Assembly (NCBI GenBank): GCA_963930655.1
Contig: OZ005615.1
Span: forward strand, 11,178,001-11,242,000
Length of the DNA stretch: 64,000 nucleotides
Direction of reading: 5' to 3'
Source: Myrica gale
Lineage: Eukaryota > Streptophyta > Magnoliopsida > Fagales > Myricaceae
Both the position numbers and the translations under genes were made by a program. Below are positions 12,616 to 23,401 of the stretch, in pieces (the stretch's first letter is position 1; the number at the start of each line of letters is the position of its first letter). Under the pieces are notes generated by a model that ran no database searches, had not been told where the DNA came from, and was given only the letters and a program-made list of their open reading frames with translations.

Positions 12616-12793
12616 GGGGCTGTTCGGTTGTATGGTATTTTGAGAATTTTTTATGTTTTGAGAATTTTTATGTGATGTTAACTTTATTGGTATGCGTGTT
12701 GTAGTTATTTTTATGTAGGGTTAAAAATGATGTTTGGTTGTGAATATTTTGTATTCAAAAAAATCCTTGAATTTTTTCTGGCCGAACAAACTC
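12616..12793. mobile_element. Harbinger/Tourist-like MITE, 178 bp, in repeat copy A
   Basis: The termini are GGGGCTGTTCGG and the complement of CCGAACAAACTC, with TTA on both sides (12613-12615, 12794-12796), the usual PIF/Harbinger target duplication. The corresponding point in copy B (after GGCCCAACCTA near 16370) has no such insert and serves as an empty site. Confidence 0.78.
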
Positions 12794-13017
12794 TTAGACA
12801 TTTGTTCGCTAATCATAACACTTGCAGTTCAAGATAAAAAGAGGACAGTCTGGCAATCTGCTTTGGGAACCACCGGCGTTACCAAAAGCCTCTTTAATGA
12901 AATGGAACGACCACTGGGGGGGGGGGTGTCCCGCGCGAGTGTTCATCCCTGGCTGGCTCAACTTGTATTTCATCCACGTTTTGCTGTGGAGGTTAAAAAT
13001 ATAAAGAAAGAAACAAA

Positions 13018-13190
13018 GGTGTTGTTTGTTTCTAAAAAATTTAGAGAATATTTTCGAAAATTTAGGAATTTTTAATTTATCGAGATTTATGAAAAGTAGA
13101 GTGTATATGTGTAAAAATTAAAAATTTGGAGTTGTATTTAACTTGCTCGAATTGTTGGGACACCAAAAATTTGGCTAAACAAACAAGTCC
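13018..13190. mobile_element. Harbinger-like MITE, 173 bp, in repeat copy A
   Basis: The termini are GGTGTTGTTTGTTT and the complement of AACAAACAAGTCC. AAA lies on both sides (13015-13017, 13191-13193). Copy B has the unbroken join GAAACAAAATCGCAG at about 17426-17440, a paralogous empty site. A related element lies at about 42149-42322. Confidence 0.8.
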
Positions 13191-13977
13191 AAAATCGCAG
13201 ATTCAAACAGTTCTATACTCATGGATATTCTCTGATTGAAAAAGATAAAAACATTTATTTATTTATATTCATCATTTAAATATATCTCAAATCTTTAGCT
13301 TGCTTATACACAAGTCATATAGGAAGTAGCAGTGGGGGAACCAAGAATCCAATCGAAGTGGTTGAAATCCTAAGAAAAATGACAAAAAAATTTGTTTACT
13401 ACACAATGCAGAAAAATATATTAAAGTAAAATGTCAAAAATTAAGGACTAAAGATACTAAAAAAATGAAAGACACATACCGTACTATTGCTGATATTGAG
13501 AGGTGGCAATTGGATCATACGTGACTGCATATTCTGAAAACATTGTAAAATAGCTTCGTTCTCAATAATATTTGTTTCAGAAGTAGCAACCACGTTAGGA
13601 GTACTAGACAATCATACGCTGGCTGACTTTTTTATAAAAAAAACTTACCTATTATCAAAATAAAATAAAATTCATTAATCTAATTTCATAACCTAATTAC
13701 AGTTTCACAACATGGTCCTAATCATAATTTCAATATAATGCACAATCAAATCCTAATAAAAGATTCACAATAATCACAATCATAATCAAATTCATAATCA
13801 CAACCTAAAATTCATTACATTATTCATCAAAAATTAAAATAAATTCATCATAGATTCACAAACATTTAACAATTTTAAATTTATGATGATTTAATATGTG
13901 ATGAATTCATAAATTCATCACATTACTCTGATTATCTTAAGGAAGCTTGTAAGATCATCTAAATATTGTAAACTAAC

Positions 13978-14079
13978 CTCTTTTGAGGGCAGATATATGT
14001 AGGGAATCTCAACCTCTTCACATAGGATTGGAACGTGTGTAATTACATCAATAGGAGATATGTTTCCCGCTATAACATA
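13978..14079 (-). pseudogene. Exon fragment of NHP2 (H/ACA snoRNP protein, L7Ae family)
   Basis: On the minus strand VIAGNISPIDVITHV runs into PILCEEVEIPYIYLPSKE, the core of the L7Ae/NHP2 RNA-binding fold, and closely matches plant NHP2 as I remember it. The reading stops exactly at an intact GT splice donor (AAAGAG|GTTAGT), so it is one genomic exon and not a processed copy. No acceptor site or neighbouring exons were found on either side. It is a stray exon next to a gypsy relic, probably transported by an element. Confidence 0.75.
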
Positions 14080-14181
14080 GGTGGTCAATGGAAGGGCCAA
14101 GGGAGTATTGCTCCATTTCGGGGTAATTAAGGAGCACCTTGTCCCTATTGTAAGCGGTTCCACCTTGGGTAAGAATGTCGA

Positions 14182-15198
14182 TTGGTAAACGGGACGTGCT
14201 TCCTATGTGGTCGTCCTGGACATTATGCTCGGGACTGCCCTACTTGGCAGAATGGACCCCCTCGGATGCAGCCCCAAGTACCAGCAAGGAATGACAAGGG
14301 AGCCACAAGTCAAGGAAAGCAGCAACGAAATATTGTTTCGGCCCGAGTCTTTACTCTGACAGCAGAGAAGGAGGAGGAGGCAAATGATTTCGTGGTGTCA
14401 GGTACCTTTTATCCTACCCCATGGGTTTGTAAACTGTTTTGTTTGATTCGGGTGCTACGCATTCTTTTGTTTATAATTGTTGTGGCTTGTTGAATGGGGC
14501 AAAGTTGGAACCCTTAGAACCGGTCTTGAAGGTAGCCACTCCGGTAGGTGTATCAAAGATATATGATCGGGTAGTTAAGGCTTTTCCAATACCAATAGGA
14601 GAATTGGTTTTGCCGATAGATTTGATTCTGTTGCATATGGTCGAGTTTGATATTATCCTCGGCATGGATTGGTTGGTCACCTATCATGCTTCAGTTGATT
14701 GTTGTCAAGGAAGTGATATTTAGAATACCAGGTCGAGAGGAATATAGATACAAGAGTTCTCGAGGAAAAGCAGTGCCACGGGTTGTGACGGCATTGCAGG
14801 CTCGGAAGTATATGTTGGCTGATGCCCAAGGATTTGTAGTCTTGATGGTGGAAGCAAAGACAGAGGAGAAAGAGATTGAATCTATTCCAGTAGTAAATGA
14901 ATTTCCAGATGTGTTTCCCGAAGAGTTACAGGGTTTATCCCCCGGAACAGCTCCAGTCTCTAAAGCGTTGTATCGTATAGCGTCGTCAGAGTTAAAAGAA
15001 TTGAAAATCCAGCTGGAGGATCTTTTAGAGCGAGATTTTATTAGACATAGTGTATCACCATGGAGAGCTCCAGTATTCTTTGTAAAGATGAAAGATGAAA
15101 CACTCGGAATATGTATAAATTATAGAGGACTGAATCAGGTGACAATAAAAAATAAATATCGATTACCGAATATTAATAATTTATTTGATCAATTATAA
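14182..15198 (+). mobile_element. Ty3/gypsy retrotransposon relic: gag zinc knuckle, protease, start of RT
   Basis: Three domain pieces in the usual order but in different frames. The gag zinc knuckle CFLCGRPGHYARDC (14182-14493) has the CCHC pattern. The aspartic protease (14439-14723) has active site FDSGATHSF and flap-side ILGMDWL. The N-terminal reverse transcriptase (14647-15198) contains [28 protein letters not shown] and [16 protein letters not shown]. It is cut at NLFDQL by a stop, before the catalytic YxDD. RNase H and integrase are absent. It is a truncated, frameshifted, dead copy. Confidence 0.92.
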
Positions 15199-15291
15199 GA
15201 AGCGGCCATCGACCAGGATGGACCATCGTATCAGTGCAGCCACCTGAGCATCGGCATGTGCTGATCATTTTTAAAAAGTATATAATAAAAA

Positions 15292-16233
15292 GGTTAAAAT
15301 GCTCCGTACGTCCCTGGGGTATGACCCTTTCCCAACTTAGTCCTTAGGGTATGAATTTCCCTTAAACAACCCCTGGGGTTTGGCCCTATTCCCCGAAGAG
15401 TCCTGCCGTCAACTAAATGGACGGAAATGGACACGTGGCTGACGGCGCACACGTAGAATCTGACATGCAAATTACCAACCAATCGCAGTGTGACACGTGT
15501 CAGTGAATAAAAAATAAAAGATTTTTTTTTAAAAAAATTAAAATTTAATAAAAAAATATTTTTTATTATTAAAAAAAATTGAATAAATTTTTTATTTTTG
15601 GTTCCGATCACTGCTCTCTCCGGCAGCCACAATCGACGGGAAATCGTCGTTCCTGCTCCGCAAGTGGACCGAATCCTCTCCGGAAAATCGTCGTTCCTGC
15701 TCCGCCATGTATATATCTGCAGCTTTTAGCTACATATGCACCACAAAGAGCAAAGAGTCGAGAGGAGCAATTTCTAGCGAGAAAGAAACTGTCTTCCTGG
15801 AAAGTGGTCTCTTGCTTGCCTTCTGGAGATGGTGGTGGTTGAAGCTGAACTAGTTGATCAGGCAAAGCTATTTCTCTTTTCTGGGTGAAGACCTTAATAT
15901 ATAACCGTAAATATATTATTAATATATAACCGGCTGGTGAACCCTCTTTTTTTTTAATAAAAATTACATTTTTTATTAAATTTTAATTTTTTTTAAAAAA
16001 AATCTTTTATTTTTTATTCACTGACACGTGTCACACTGCGATTGGTTGGTAATCTGCATGTCAGATTCCACGTGTGCGCCGTCAGCCACGTGTGCATTTC
16101 CGTCCATTTAGTTGAAGGCAGGACTCTTCGGGGAATAGGGCCAAACCCCAGGGGTTGTTTAAGGGAAATTCATACCCTAATGACTAAGTTGGAAAAAAGG
16201 TTATACCCTGGGGGCGTACGGAGCATTTTAGCC
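15292..16233. mobile_element. MULE-type MITE, 942 bp, with non-repetitive core (possible Pack-MULE)
   Basis: Long inverted arms (about 15292-15590 and 15940-16233) start GGTTAAAATGCTCCGTACG. The 9-bp target duplication TAATAAAAA (15283-15291, 16234-16242) is exact. Copy A shows a single TAATAAAAA at the same place, proving insertion. The centre (about 15600-15930) is not part of the inverted repeat and has gene-like composition, so it may be captured host DNA. I could not identify its source. Confidence 0.92.
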
Positions 16234-16443
16234 TAATAAAAATTCAATAATTATTTCTGTCACTGTCCCATCGAATATGTCGGTTCATTTAAAGCGAATA
16301 CCGTTCCTTTGTCAGGCCTTCAATTAGAGGGCTCAACGTTCGGTTCGCAATGGCCCAACCTAAATCAATTGTCCGAACGAAATGTTATATTTATTCCCTA
16401 ATCATAAAAGATCTGGCAATCTGCTTTGGGAACCACCGGCGTT

Positions 16444-17355
16444 CTCTGTTATAATGGGAATGGTGGGTAAGTATCGGAACCAATAGAACTAAAATAATCT
16501 ATTATAATTTTTTTAAGTAGAATTGAAATTTTTGGTTCTATTATCTCATTTTCAGCGTTGTCGTTATCTTCTATTTTACGCGATATTTTATCAAATATAT
16601 ATTACACATCCAACTCAAAATTCATTAACTAAATCATTCCATGAAATAATCATATCTAATCCAAACTTACATTATTTAAACCCAACAAAGTTAAAGTCAA
16701 GGGGAGAGAAAAAAAATTAAATTCGATATTCAAATAGAGTTGCAAGCCCATATTCAAACAGAGAGAAAAAAAAATTACATGCTCAAGAAGAAAGCTCCTT
16801 CTTGCCATTTCATTTCTTCAAAAATCCTTACAGATACCAACTACACAGGACTAAAACAACAACTTCTGAGATGATTTGAGTGTTTTATAGCAACCTGCGA
16901 GAGCAAGAGGTATTTGGGAGGGAAGGAGTTGAGAGAGAGAGAGATTTTGAGAGGGGTGACAACGCACGACAGAGGCCGGACTCAGTTGAAGGGGTGGATG
17001 GGCGCTGGCGAGCGGCGGCTTGGAGTTGGGACGACGAGATGCTTTGATGAAGCCTTGAAGAAGGGTAGAAAGAAGACTTTAGAAGAGAAGAGAGACTTCA
17101 CGCGATAGTTGATTCAACTCTCGCGTGACCTGGGTCAATGACCTAGGTAACCTTTTTTATTTTTTAAACACCAGGGCTCAAACGGCAAGCCGCAAGGTTT
17201 GAGCTCTGAATTAATTTTTTTTAAAAAAAACTTTTGGAACAAAAAATTATGATATTTGAGGTTTCGAAATTTCTAAAAAATGAGATCCAGTTCCGATTTC
17301 AATACCGGAATCGAAATCAAAATTTCCATTTTCTACAGAAAAAAATTCACACCGG
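16444..17355. other. Insertion in copy B, origin unresolved
   Basis: Absent from copy A. The ends carry CGGAACC/ACCGGAATCG words in inverted orientation (near 16470 and 17300), similar to the element at 25.2 kb, which hints at a degraded hAT-type element. No coding homology was recognised. A 64-aa open frame at 16914-17108 lies in a GA-rich stretch and is not supported. Confidence 0.45.
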
Positions 17356-17599
17356 CCACTGCCTGGGGATGCTGGCTCAACTTGTTTTTCATCCACGTTT
17401 TGCTGTGTGGTTGCAATATAAACAAGGAAACAAAATCGCAGATTCAAACAGCTGTACTCGTGGATACTCTCTAATTGCAATAGATAAAAACATTTATATA
17501 TTTATATTCATCTTTTAAATATATCTCAAATCTTTAGCTGAAGACCGAATCTGCGTCACATGGCTTATACACAAGCCATATGGGATGGTAGTTTTAAGA

Positions 17600-18040
17600 T
17601 TAATTTCAACGTGGCCACCAGGAAAAAAAATTGCTGTAGCAGCCCATAAGTGATTCATAAGGAGTATCAGCTTCTCCTCGAGTTACACCGGTGGAGGGTG
17701 TGGCGCGGGCTGGTCTCCTAGCTGTGGAGGTTGTAGAAAAACTTAAAATCTTGAATTAATTTTGGAAGTGATCATTGCTCTCCAAAAATCTTGGGAGGTG
17801 ATAAATTGGCGATTCCAGTCTATTATTGATGCCATTCTTTGTAAGCTGAAGTTTATCATTTCGTGTAGTGTATCTCATGTTCATCGTAGTGCGAACTATC
17901 AGCTATTCAGCTGCACGATTGGGCCAAGAAGAAGGCTAAGCAGATTGGAAAAGCTCGTGGAATGTATCTCTCTCTCTCACTGACCAGTATAAGGATCCTC
18001 CTTTTATTCTGTAACCCTCCTTGCTTATGTACCAAAAAAA
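17600..18040 (+). mobile_element. Degenerate LINE RNase H remnant
   Basis: Broken frames resemble the C-terminal half of the plant LINE RNase H domain: INWRFQSIIDAI, then SVSHVHRSANYQLF, corresponding to the HVxRxAN region, and a DPP-like ending near 17990. It carries many stops and lacks a clear A tail. It lies inside repeat copy B and is absent from copy A. Confidence 0.6.
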
Positions 18041-18900
18041 ACATTTGGCTTGTGTTCGATACAGTTGAAAAAAAATCTACGATTGTGAAGGTGAAGTTTG
18101 TAAATAAAACAATTCCTTATGTCGTGTATCCACGATTAATGCAGCCTTAGATGCTTCAATTGTAGATTCTATTATTGAGCGAAAGGTTACACCTATGGGT
18201 TAGGTCAACCCTAGTACCAATAGGCAGTAGGGGAAGAAGCACTACGCCTAGGAATCAACAATACGAAAACTTTGTTGTAAATTATACCTTTTCTTTCTCG
18301 GAATCGGGACTAACAATAATGGTTGGTACAACAAACATCCATCTCGTTCGTAATTTGGCAGAGAGCCAGGAATGCAATTCAAGGGAGGTAAACTATTAAG
18401 GGAAAATGACAAAAAATAAATTTACTATTTAATGCAAAAAATGTCTTAAGAGTTAAAATATCAAAAGTTAAGGACTAAAAATATTGAAATATATGTACCG
18501 TACTATTTGCTGATATTGAGAGGTCAATTTGATCCTACAATGGAGAATCAACTAATCAAACAAATAGAGTATATAGATATATTCTTAGTAAAACAGAACA
18601 CAGAAAGGAAACAAAGTATTTCACAAGCATTTTTAGCAGCTCAATGAAAGTTTTCTCACCTTTTCCTAGAAACAATAATAATATGAATGTCACACCCCAG
18701 ACCCAGCAGGGTCCAATAGTGGACTTTTTCTTTGAACAAAATTTCAAATAACTCAAAATATAGACTTCATTTATTCCAAATAAACTTAAATATAGCCATC
18801 ACTTTCAAAATCATAAACTAAAATAAAAATCTCTCAATAAAACAAAGTGCAATGTAAAATAAAACTTCATTCTCATCTATCCCCAGCCCGCATGACATCT

Positions 18901-19403
18901 AAGCTTGTTCCTCAGCATGTTCTCCATACTTTTCTGGAAAATGAAAACATAGTAACGGAGTGAGTTCGACAACTCAGTAAGCGGAGAATAAAAATATTAA
19001 TAATAATCTTTTTAAAATAAATTTCCAAATGATTTTTTTCCAGTAGTTCAGAAATTTCCCTTAGGCAATATCAGTAAGTCATATTTACCCTATGGCAAGG
19101 TTGTGTCGTCACTCCGAAGAATAGATGCACCAGTAATCAATAATCTTGTTCCTCAGCATCTAAGCTTGTTCCTCAGCATGCTCTCATACTTTTCTGGAAA
19201 TGAAAACATATTAACGGAGTGAGTTCGACAACTCAGTAAGCTGAGAATAAAAATATTAATAATAATCTTTTTAAAATAAATTTCCAAATGATTTTTTTCC
19301 AGTAGTTCAGAAATTTCTCTTAGGCAATATCAGTAAGCCATATTTACCCTATGGCAAGGTTGTGTCATCACTCCGAAGAATAGATGCACCAGTAATCAAT
19401 AAT
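18901..19403. repeat. About 261-bp tandem duplication inside the solo LTR
   Basis: Copy 1 starts at 18901 and copy 2 at 19162, both with AAGCTTGTTCCTCAGCATG and running through CACTCCGAAGAATAGATGCA. They differ by only a few bases and small indels, so the duplication is young relative to the LTR. Confidence 0.9.
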
Positions 19404-20302
19404 CAGTAATCAATGAGTTGGTAACAATAGAGACAGTAATAACAGTAATCAGTAATATATATTGCCACTGAGATTTCGAAACATAAAACAGTAATTAACA
19501 ACATAAAATAATATTTCAATATAACCAGTAATTGAATAACAATGAATCCAAGAATTCAAAACAGACTTCAGTATAATTTTCAAAACCCGTCATTTCATAT
19601 TATCGAGGAAAAATCTATCATTACCCCGCTTACCTGATTTGCTTGAAAAATCAATATCTCTGCTATTAGCACAACCTAACAGTAATCCAGAAAAATAATT
19701 AGGGATCAAAACGATATTTGAAACTTAAATTTCACAATGTATAATTCGTTCAACTATTTGAAACGAATTACACACGTGATCGGAGTAGAGAAAAAACAGA
19801 GCATACCGACACTACGTAAGAGCTGAAAAACTCCAAGGCTTGACAGTGAGAGGGAGAGAGAAAAATTGCTCAAAAATGATGTGTGAGGTCAGATTTGAGA
19901 GGGGTGTTCGACCTCTGAATGAGCTCCCCTTTTATAGGTGACATGAACTCGAATTTTAGCCCAAAAAAACATTGAATATCGTTTGAAACTTATGCCTTTT
20001 CGAAATCCCACATTAAACACAATAAATCGCATGGTTACTGAGAAACTTCGAGATCTTTATGTTGGAGTTGAAAAGGCTACTCAAATCAGACGAAAATGGG
20101 TGTAACGGTTGAAGAAATGAAGTGAGAGAGAGAAATATAGGAGAGAGAACATCGAAAGTCGACGAAACTGCAGCTGAAACAAAGGGAAATCGAAGAGTTT
20201 TAGGGTTGAGGAAGAAGACAATCAAAACGCACCGTTTAACTAAAAATCAAACCAGGTGAAAAGAAGTTTAAGTATTAATTAATTTCACCATTGTAACTAC
20301 GT

Positions 20303-20503
20303 GAGCGCATGGCTCTAGTGGCTTGCTTGCCCTTTACCTCTCACGGCACCGAGGTTCGAATCCTCACGCTGCCCCTTTTTCTCATTTAAATCCTGTAGTG
20401 TATATATATAAAAGCGCACCACCAGTTTAACAAAACAACATGTAGCTCAGTGGTTTCCCTTTGTTTACCACTAGTCCAGAGGTTCGAATCCTAGGCATGC
20501 CCC
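20303..20503 (+). repeat. Two tandem tRNA-like units with Pol III A and B boxes inside the LTR
   Basis: Unit 1 (about 20303-20380) has an A-box-like TGGCTCTAGTGG (20310-20321) and B box GGTTCGAATCC (20353-20363). Unit 2 (about 20437-20503) has a consensus A box TAGCTCAGTGG (20443-20453) and the same B box (20481-20491). T runs follow both (CCCCTTTTT and, at 20511-20520, T-rich). Acceptor stems do not pair well, so they are not functional tRNA genes. They look like tRNA-derived or SINE-head sequence captured in the LTR, opposite to the LTR's own direction. Confidence 0.6.
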
Positions 20504-20539
20504 TTTTCCTTCTTTTTTTTAACGGGTTTTCACAATGAA

Positions 20540-21400
20540 TGTTTCATAAATAAAGAAAAAAACATATCAAGCCCCTGGAAATTGAACATACTGAAGTGGC
20601 AAGATGTAGGATGCATTACATCTCCAACCATTTTCTCATAATTAATTCTCAAATACTTCAAAGGAAATTTTCCAAAATAAAAAATTCTCTTTTGATAGAA
20701 ACAATGCGCTACCTTAAACAAAAATATCCGAGAACACACACAGACACACTTAAGCTCCTATATGTCACATATAATTATTTAATTCCAAAAAATTACAAAT
20801 AGCCTTGCCTGTAAATACTTGGAAAGCGATTTTGATTTTGAATCCCCCGTCTTGTAGTGCCGCTTTGGATCAATGGCACCTGTCAACTGTAATCACAAAA
20901 ACAACTATAATTCAGATGTCAAAGTGAAACTTTCTACCAATAAGAAATTGGAATTCTTTTATCAGCTTGAGTTACAACATCTAGTAACTCCTAGCAAGTG
21001 GACAACTACCAAGCACCAAGCCAATTAAAGTGTCCCTATGATATCTATAAACATATAAACCAATGCATGAATATGTCTGTCACACAATATATTTGTCCCT
21101 ACATCATTATTTATGATGATTTTGATATGTAATTGTCTTAAAATCTGAACAAGTTCAACGTATGTCAATAAAAAATAGGAGTTTGATTGAATCATATTTA
21201 TTAAGCCTTTGCTTCAAAATCTCGTATCATGTAGTCATGTTGGTATAACTAATCAATGAAAATCTAGAAAAATAAATTAAAATCTAAAGAAGTAATGTAG
21301 AACATTAATGCCAATTAAGGTCAAGTAAGTAAGGATAAAAATAAGCACTAGAGTCAAACAATATGCAAATGCCATACTCGGTACTCCTATTAAAATCATA
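20540..21400. other. Intergenic sequence without recognised genes
   Basis: AT-rich DNA between the solo LTR and the LINE end. No coding homology or repeat termini were recognised. Confidence 0.5.
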
Positions 21401-21421
21401 CTCGCTCTTGATGTTGTTTGG

Positions 21422-22099
21422 ATGGTCAGGAATGAAGTCGTGCATGGAGGTCGAAAACTAGAGGTGCAGGAACTAGTTTCTCGAGTGCGAAAACTGAGTC
21501 GTGAAAATTTGGCGGTTTGGATGCGGAAACTGAAGATAGCTCCAGTGGTAAGTTGGATTCCCCCACCGGTGCATGCCATCAAAATAAATACTGATGTTGT
21601 CATTCGTGAATCCTATGCGGTGGCTGTTGCTGTGGCCCGAGACAGTGATGGGCTGGTTAAAGGAGTCTCGATCAAGCGACTGAATGAGGTGGATCCAGTG
21701 GAGGGAGAGGCGACCGCTGCTCTTCTGGGGGTGCAATTGGCCTGTGATAAAGATTTTACCAATATAATCATGGAAAAGTGACTCTGAATCCGTAATAAAG
21801 GCGATTAACGAATGACCTACTTTACGGATTGGCGTATCTACTCTTTGGTGAAGGAGATTAAAGGTGTCTGTGGTCATTTGAAGAATTGAAATGTTGTTCA
21901 TGCCTATAGAGATGAAAATGAAATCGCGCATCACATTGCTCGTTGGGCCGCTGCTAAGCTTAGCTTGGATGACAATCCCTGTTTTACTGAGCTTTCTCTA
22001 GATTTATCTTGGGTTTTTGCTGGAACTGATCCTCCTTAGTTTGAAGTTTTTTTTGTTGTTTTTTTATTTGGAATAAAAGGAGGTTTTGATTAAAAAAAA
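21422..22099 (+). mobile_element. LINE 3' end: RNase H-like domain with A tail
   Basis: 5'-truncated LINE of the same family as position 1-501. The domain begins with PPPVHAIKINTDVVIRES (the KIN.D motif) and continues with EGEATAALLGVQLA and an acidic SES. It breaks by stop and frameshift around 21780, and ends with a DLSWVFAGTDPP-like sequence before the stop near 22039. The tail is TTTTGATT plus an A run (22087-22099). Stops show it is inactive. Confidence 0.85.
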
Positions 22100-23392
22100 G
22101 GAAATATATGGGCAAGTAACTGAAGGACTTTAGTACAATTCAACGTATTTTCTTGTCAATCTCTTTAGCATTTATAAAAAAAAGATCTCCAAAATCAACA
22201 ATTCAATGTACATATTTTCTTCGCCAAATTTTCACCCAATCACAACCAAACCCTACGCCAATAAATGGTGTGAAGGTTGAGAGATACCACTGAACACTAG
22301 CAAACAAACAAGATTATTCACTTTCGGGTGGAAAGTACGAGAAAATGACACTGAGGGAGGGAGGGAGGGAGAGAGAGAGAGAGCGACTTACTTGGAAACA
22401 GACAGTGCCACAGTGAGAAGTTGGGGATTTTGGAAAAGCCAGTCGACCCAGTGTGTTGAGGCGGAACTAGAGCTGAGACCGGCGTTGAGGAGAGGGAGGA
22501 GCTGAGAGGAAGAGGCGGAGAGGGGGGGATCATGCGAGAGGAGAGGGAGGGGAGATGAATTTTTTTACGCCGTTTCATTCTCTGTTAATTTTTTAAAAAA
22601 AGAAAAACAGGTTAGGCTGATTAACGGGTTGGGCTGCTTGGGCCTTAGGGGGCGGGTTGAGGCAAAGGGGCAGGCTGAGTATTTAGTGGGCTAAGAGGGT
22701 GGGCCTATAAAAAACAAAAAAAAGGGAGCCAACGAGGGCGGTAGCCCCTGTTCACCCCCTTTCCTCATCTTGTGTTAGACCCCATAACTTTGTTGCTATT
22801 TGCATAATATAGAGCATTTATTTCGCACTTATAAAATATATATATAGGAAAATATCACATTTTCTTCCCAAATTATTAACAAATGATATTTGTAGTACTC
22901 CAACTACTAATTTATTTATATTAAGCATTCAAATTGTTAATATTTATCAACATCATATTGTTAAATGGTCCAATATTTTATATTGTGATACGTAACTTAT
23001 TTTATGTACATTTAAATTGTAATATCTTACTAAATGGAGAATATAGATGTATTTTGGTAATTTTGGAATTAAAGTCATGTTTGTAAATGTGGTATTATAA
23101 AAATTGGAGGTAAATTAGAATTTTATTAGTATTTATAAAAAAATAAAGTAAAATATTGTAGTAGCTGTTACACACTATGTAGACCAACGATTCAGGTGTT
23201 GAATAATAATTGTTGGAGAGATAAAAATACTTGCAGCTGATCTGAAGGGATTATGTGGGTTTCAAAATGTTTTTTTCCCCTCTTTCTTTGTGTTGAATCC
23301 CAAAGTGCATTAATTGCGAAAAGTTAACTCATCGTATGTTTTTTTTTTCTCAAATTAATGCCCCGTGCACAATTTACCACCCGCTTAGATTG
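22100..23392. other. Intergenic sequence, low complexity, no supported gene
   Basis: Contains a GGGA/GAGA microsatellite (about 22352-22384) and a proline/serine-rich reverse open frame (22318-22578) that has only composition behind it. The rest, to 23.39 kb, is AT-rich without recognised homology. Confidence 0.5.
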
Positions 23393-23401
23393 TAAAGGTA
23401 G

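Larger units (their letters stand above)
12402..13545 (+). repeat. Segmental direct repeat, copy A
   Basis: Matches copy B (about 15208-18545) in collinear blocks: 12415-12615 with 15212-15291 plus 16234-16372; about 12848-13014 with 16408-16443 and 17360-17430; 13191-13345 with 17430-17590; 13395-13545 with 18412-18545. Copy A lacks the 942-bp element of copy B but carries two small MITEs that copy B lacks. It lies on one side of a Ty3/gypsy fragment and copy B on the other. They could therefore be decayed long terminal repeats, but no TG...CA ends, primer-binding site or polypurine tract were found. Confidence 0.85.
15208..18545 (+). repeat. Segmental direct repeat, copy B (expanded)
   Basis: Collinear with copy A (12402-13545) but lengthened from 1.1 to 3.3 kb by insertions: the 942-bp MITE (15292-16233), about 0.9 kb at 16444-17355 and about 0.8 kb at 17595-18410 that includes a LINE remnant. 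Shared landmarks include TATCAGTGCAGCCAC, CAATCTGCTTTGGGAACC, TTTCATCCACGTTTTGCTGT and GCTGATATTGAGAGG. Confidence 0.85.
18688..20534 (-). mobile_element. Solo LTR, 1847 bp, Ty3/gypsy-like, 5-bp target duplication
   Basis: The sequence starts TGTCACACCCC and ends TTTTCACA on the plus strand, flanked by an exact ATGAA duplication (18683-18687, 20535-20539). The TATA-like TATAAAAGGGG (complement of about 19926-19936) lies on the minus strand, so the LTR points left. No internal retroviral-like coding region is attached, so it is a solo LTR left by recombination between two LTRs. The GTGAGTTCGACAACTCAGTAAG-type text is common in plant gypsy LTRs. It holds an internal tandem duplication and two tRNA-like units. 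Confidence 0.88.

Noticed and set aside
12402..18545. A simple, intact LTR retrotransposon
   Set aside because: Direct repeats flank a gypsy fragment, but LTR termini, PBS and PPT were not seen and the repeats differ greatly through insertions; kept as an open alternative only.
20303..20503. Two genuine tRNA genes
   Set aside because: A and B boxes are good but acceptor and anticodon stems do not pair convincingly, and both lie inside an LTR.
22318..22578. Reverse 86-aa Pro/Ser-rich protein
   Set aside because: It overlaps a GGGA/GAGA microsatellite and shows nothing beyond composition.
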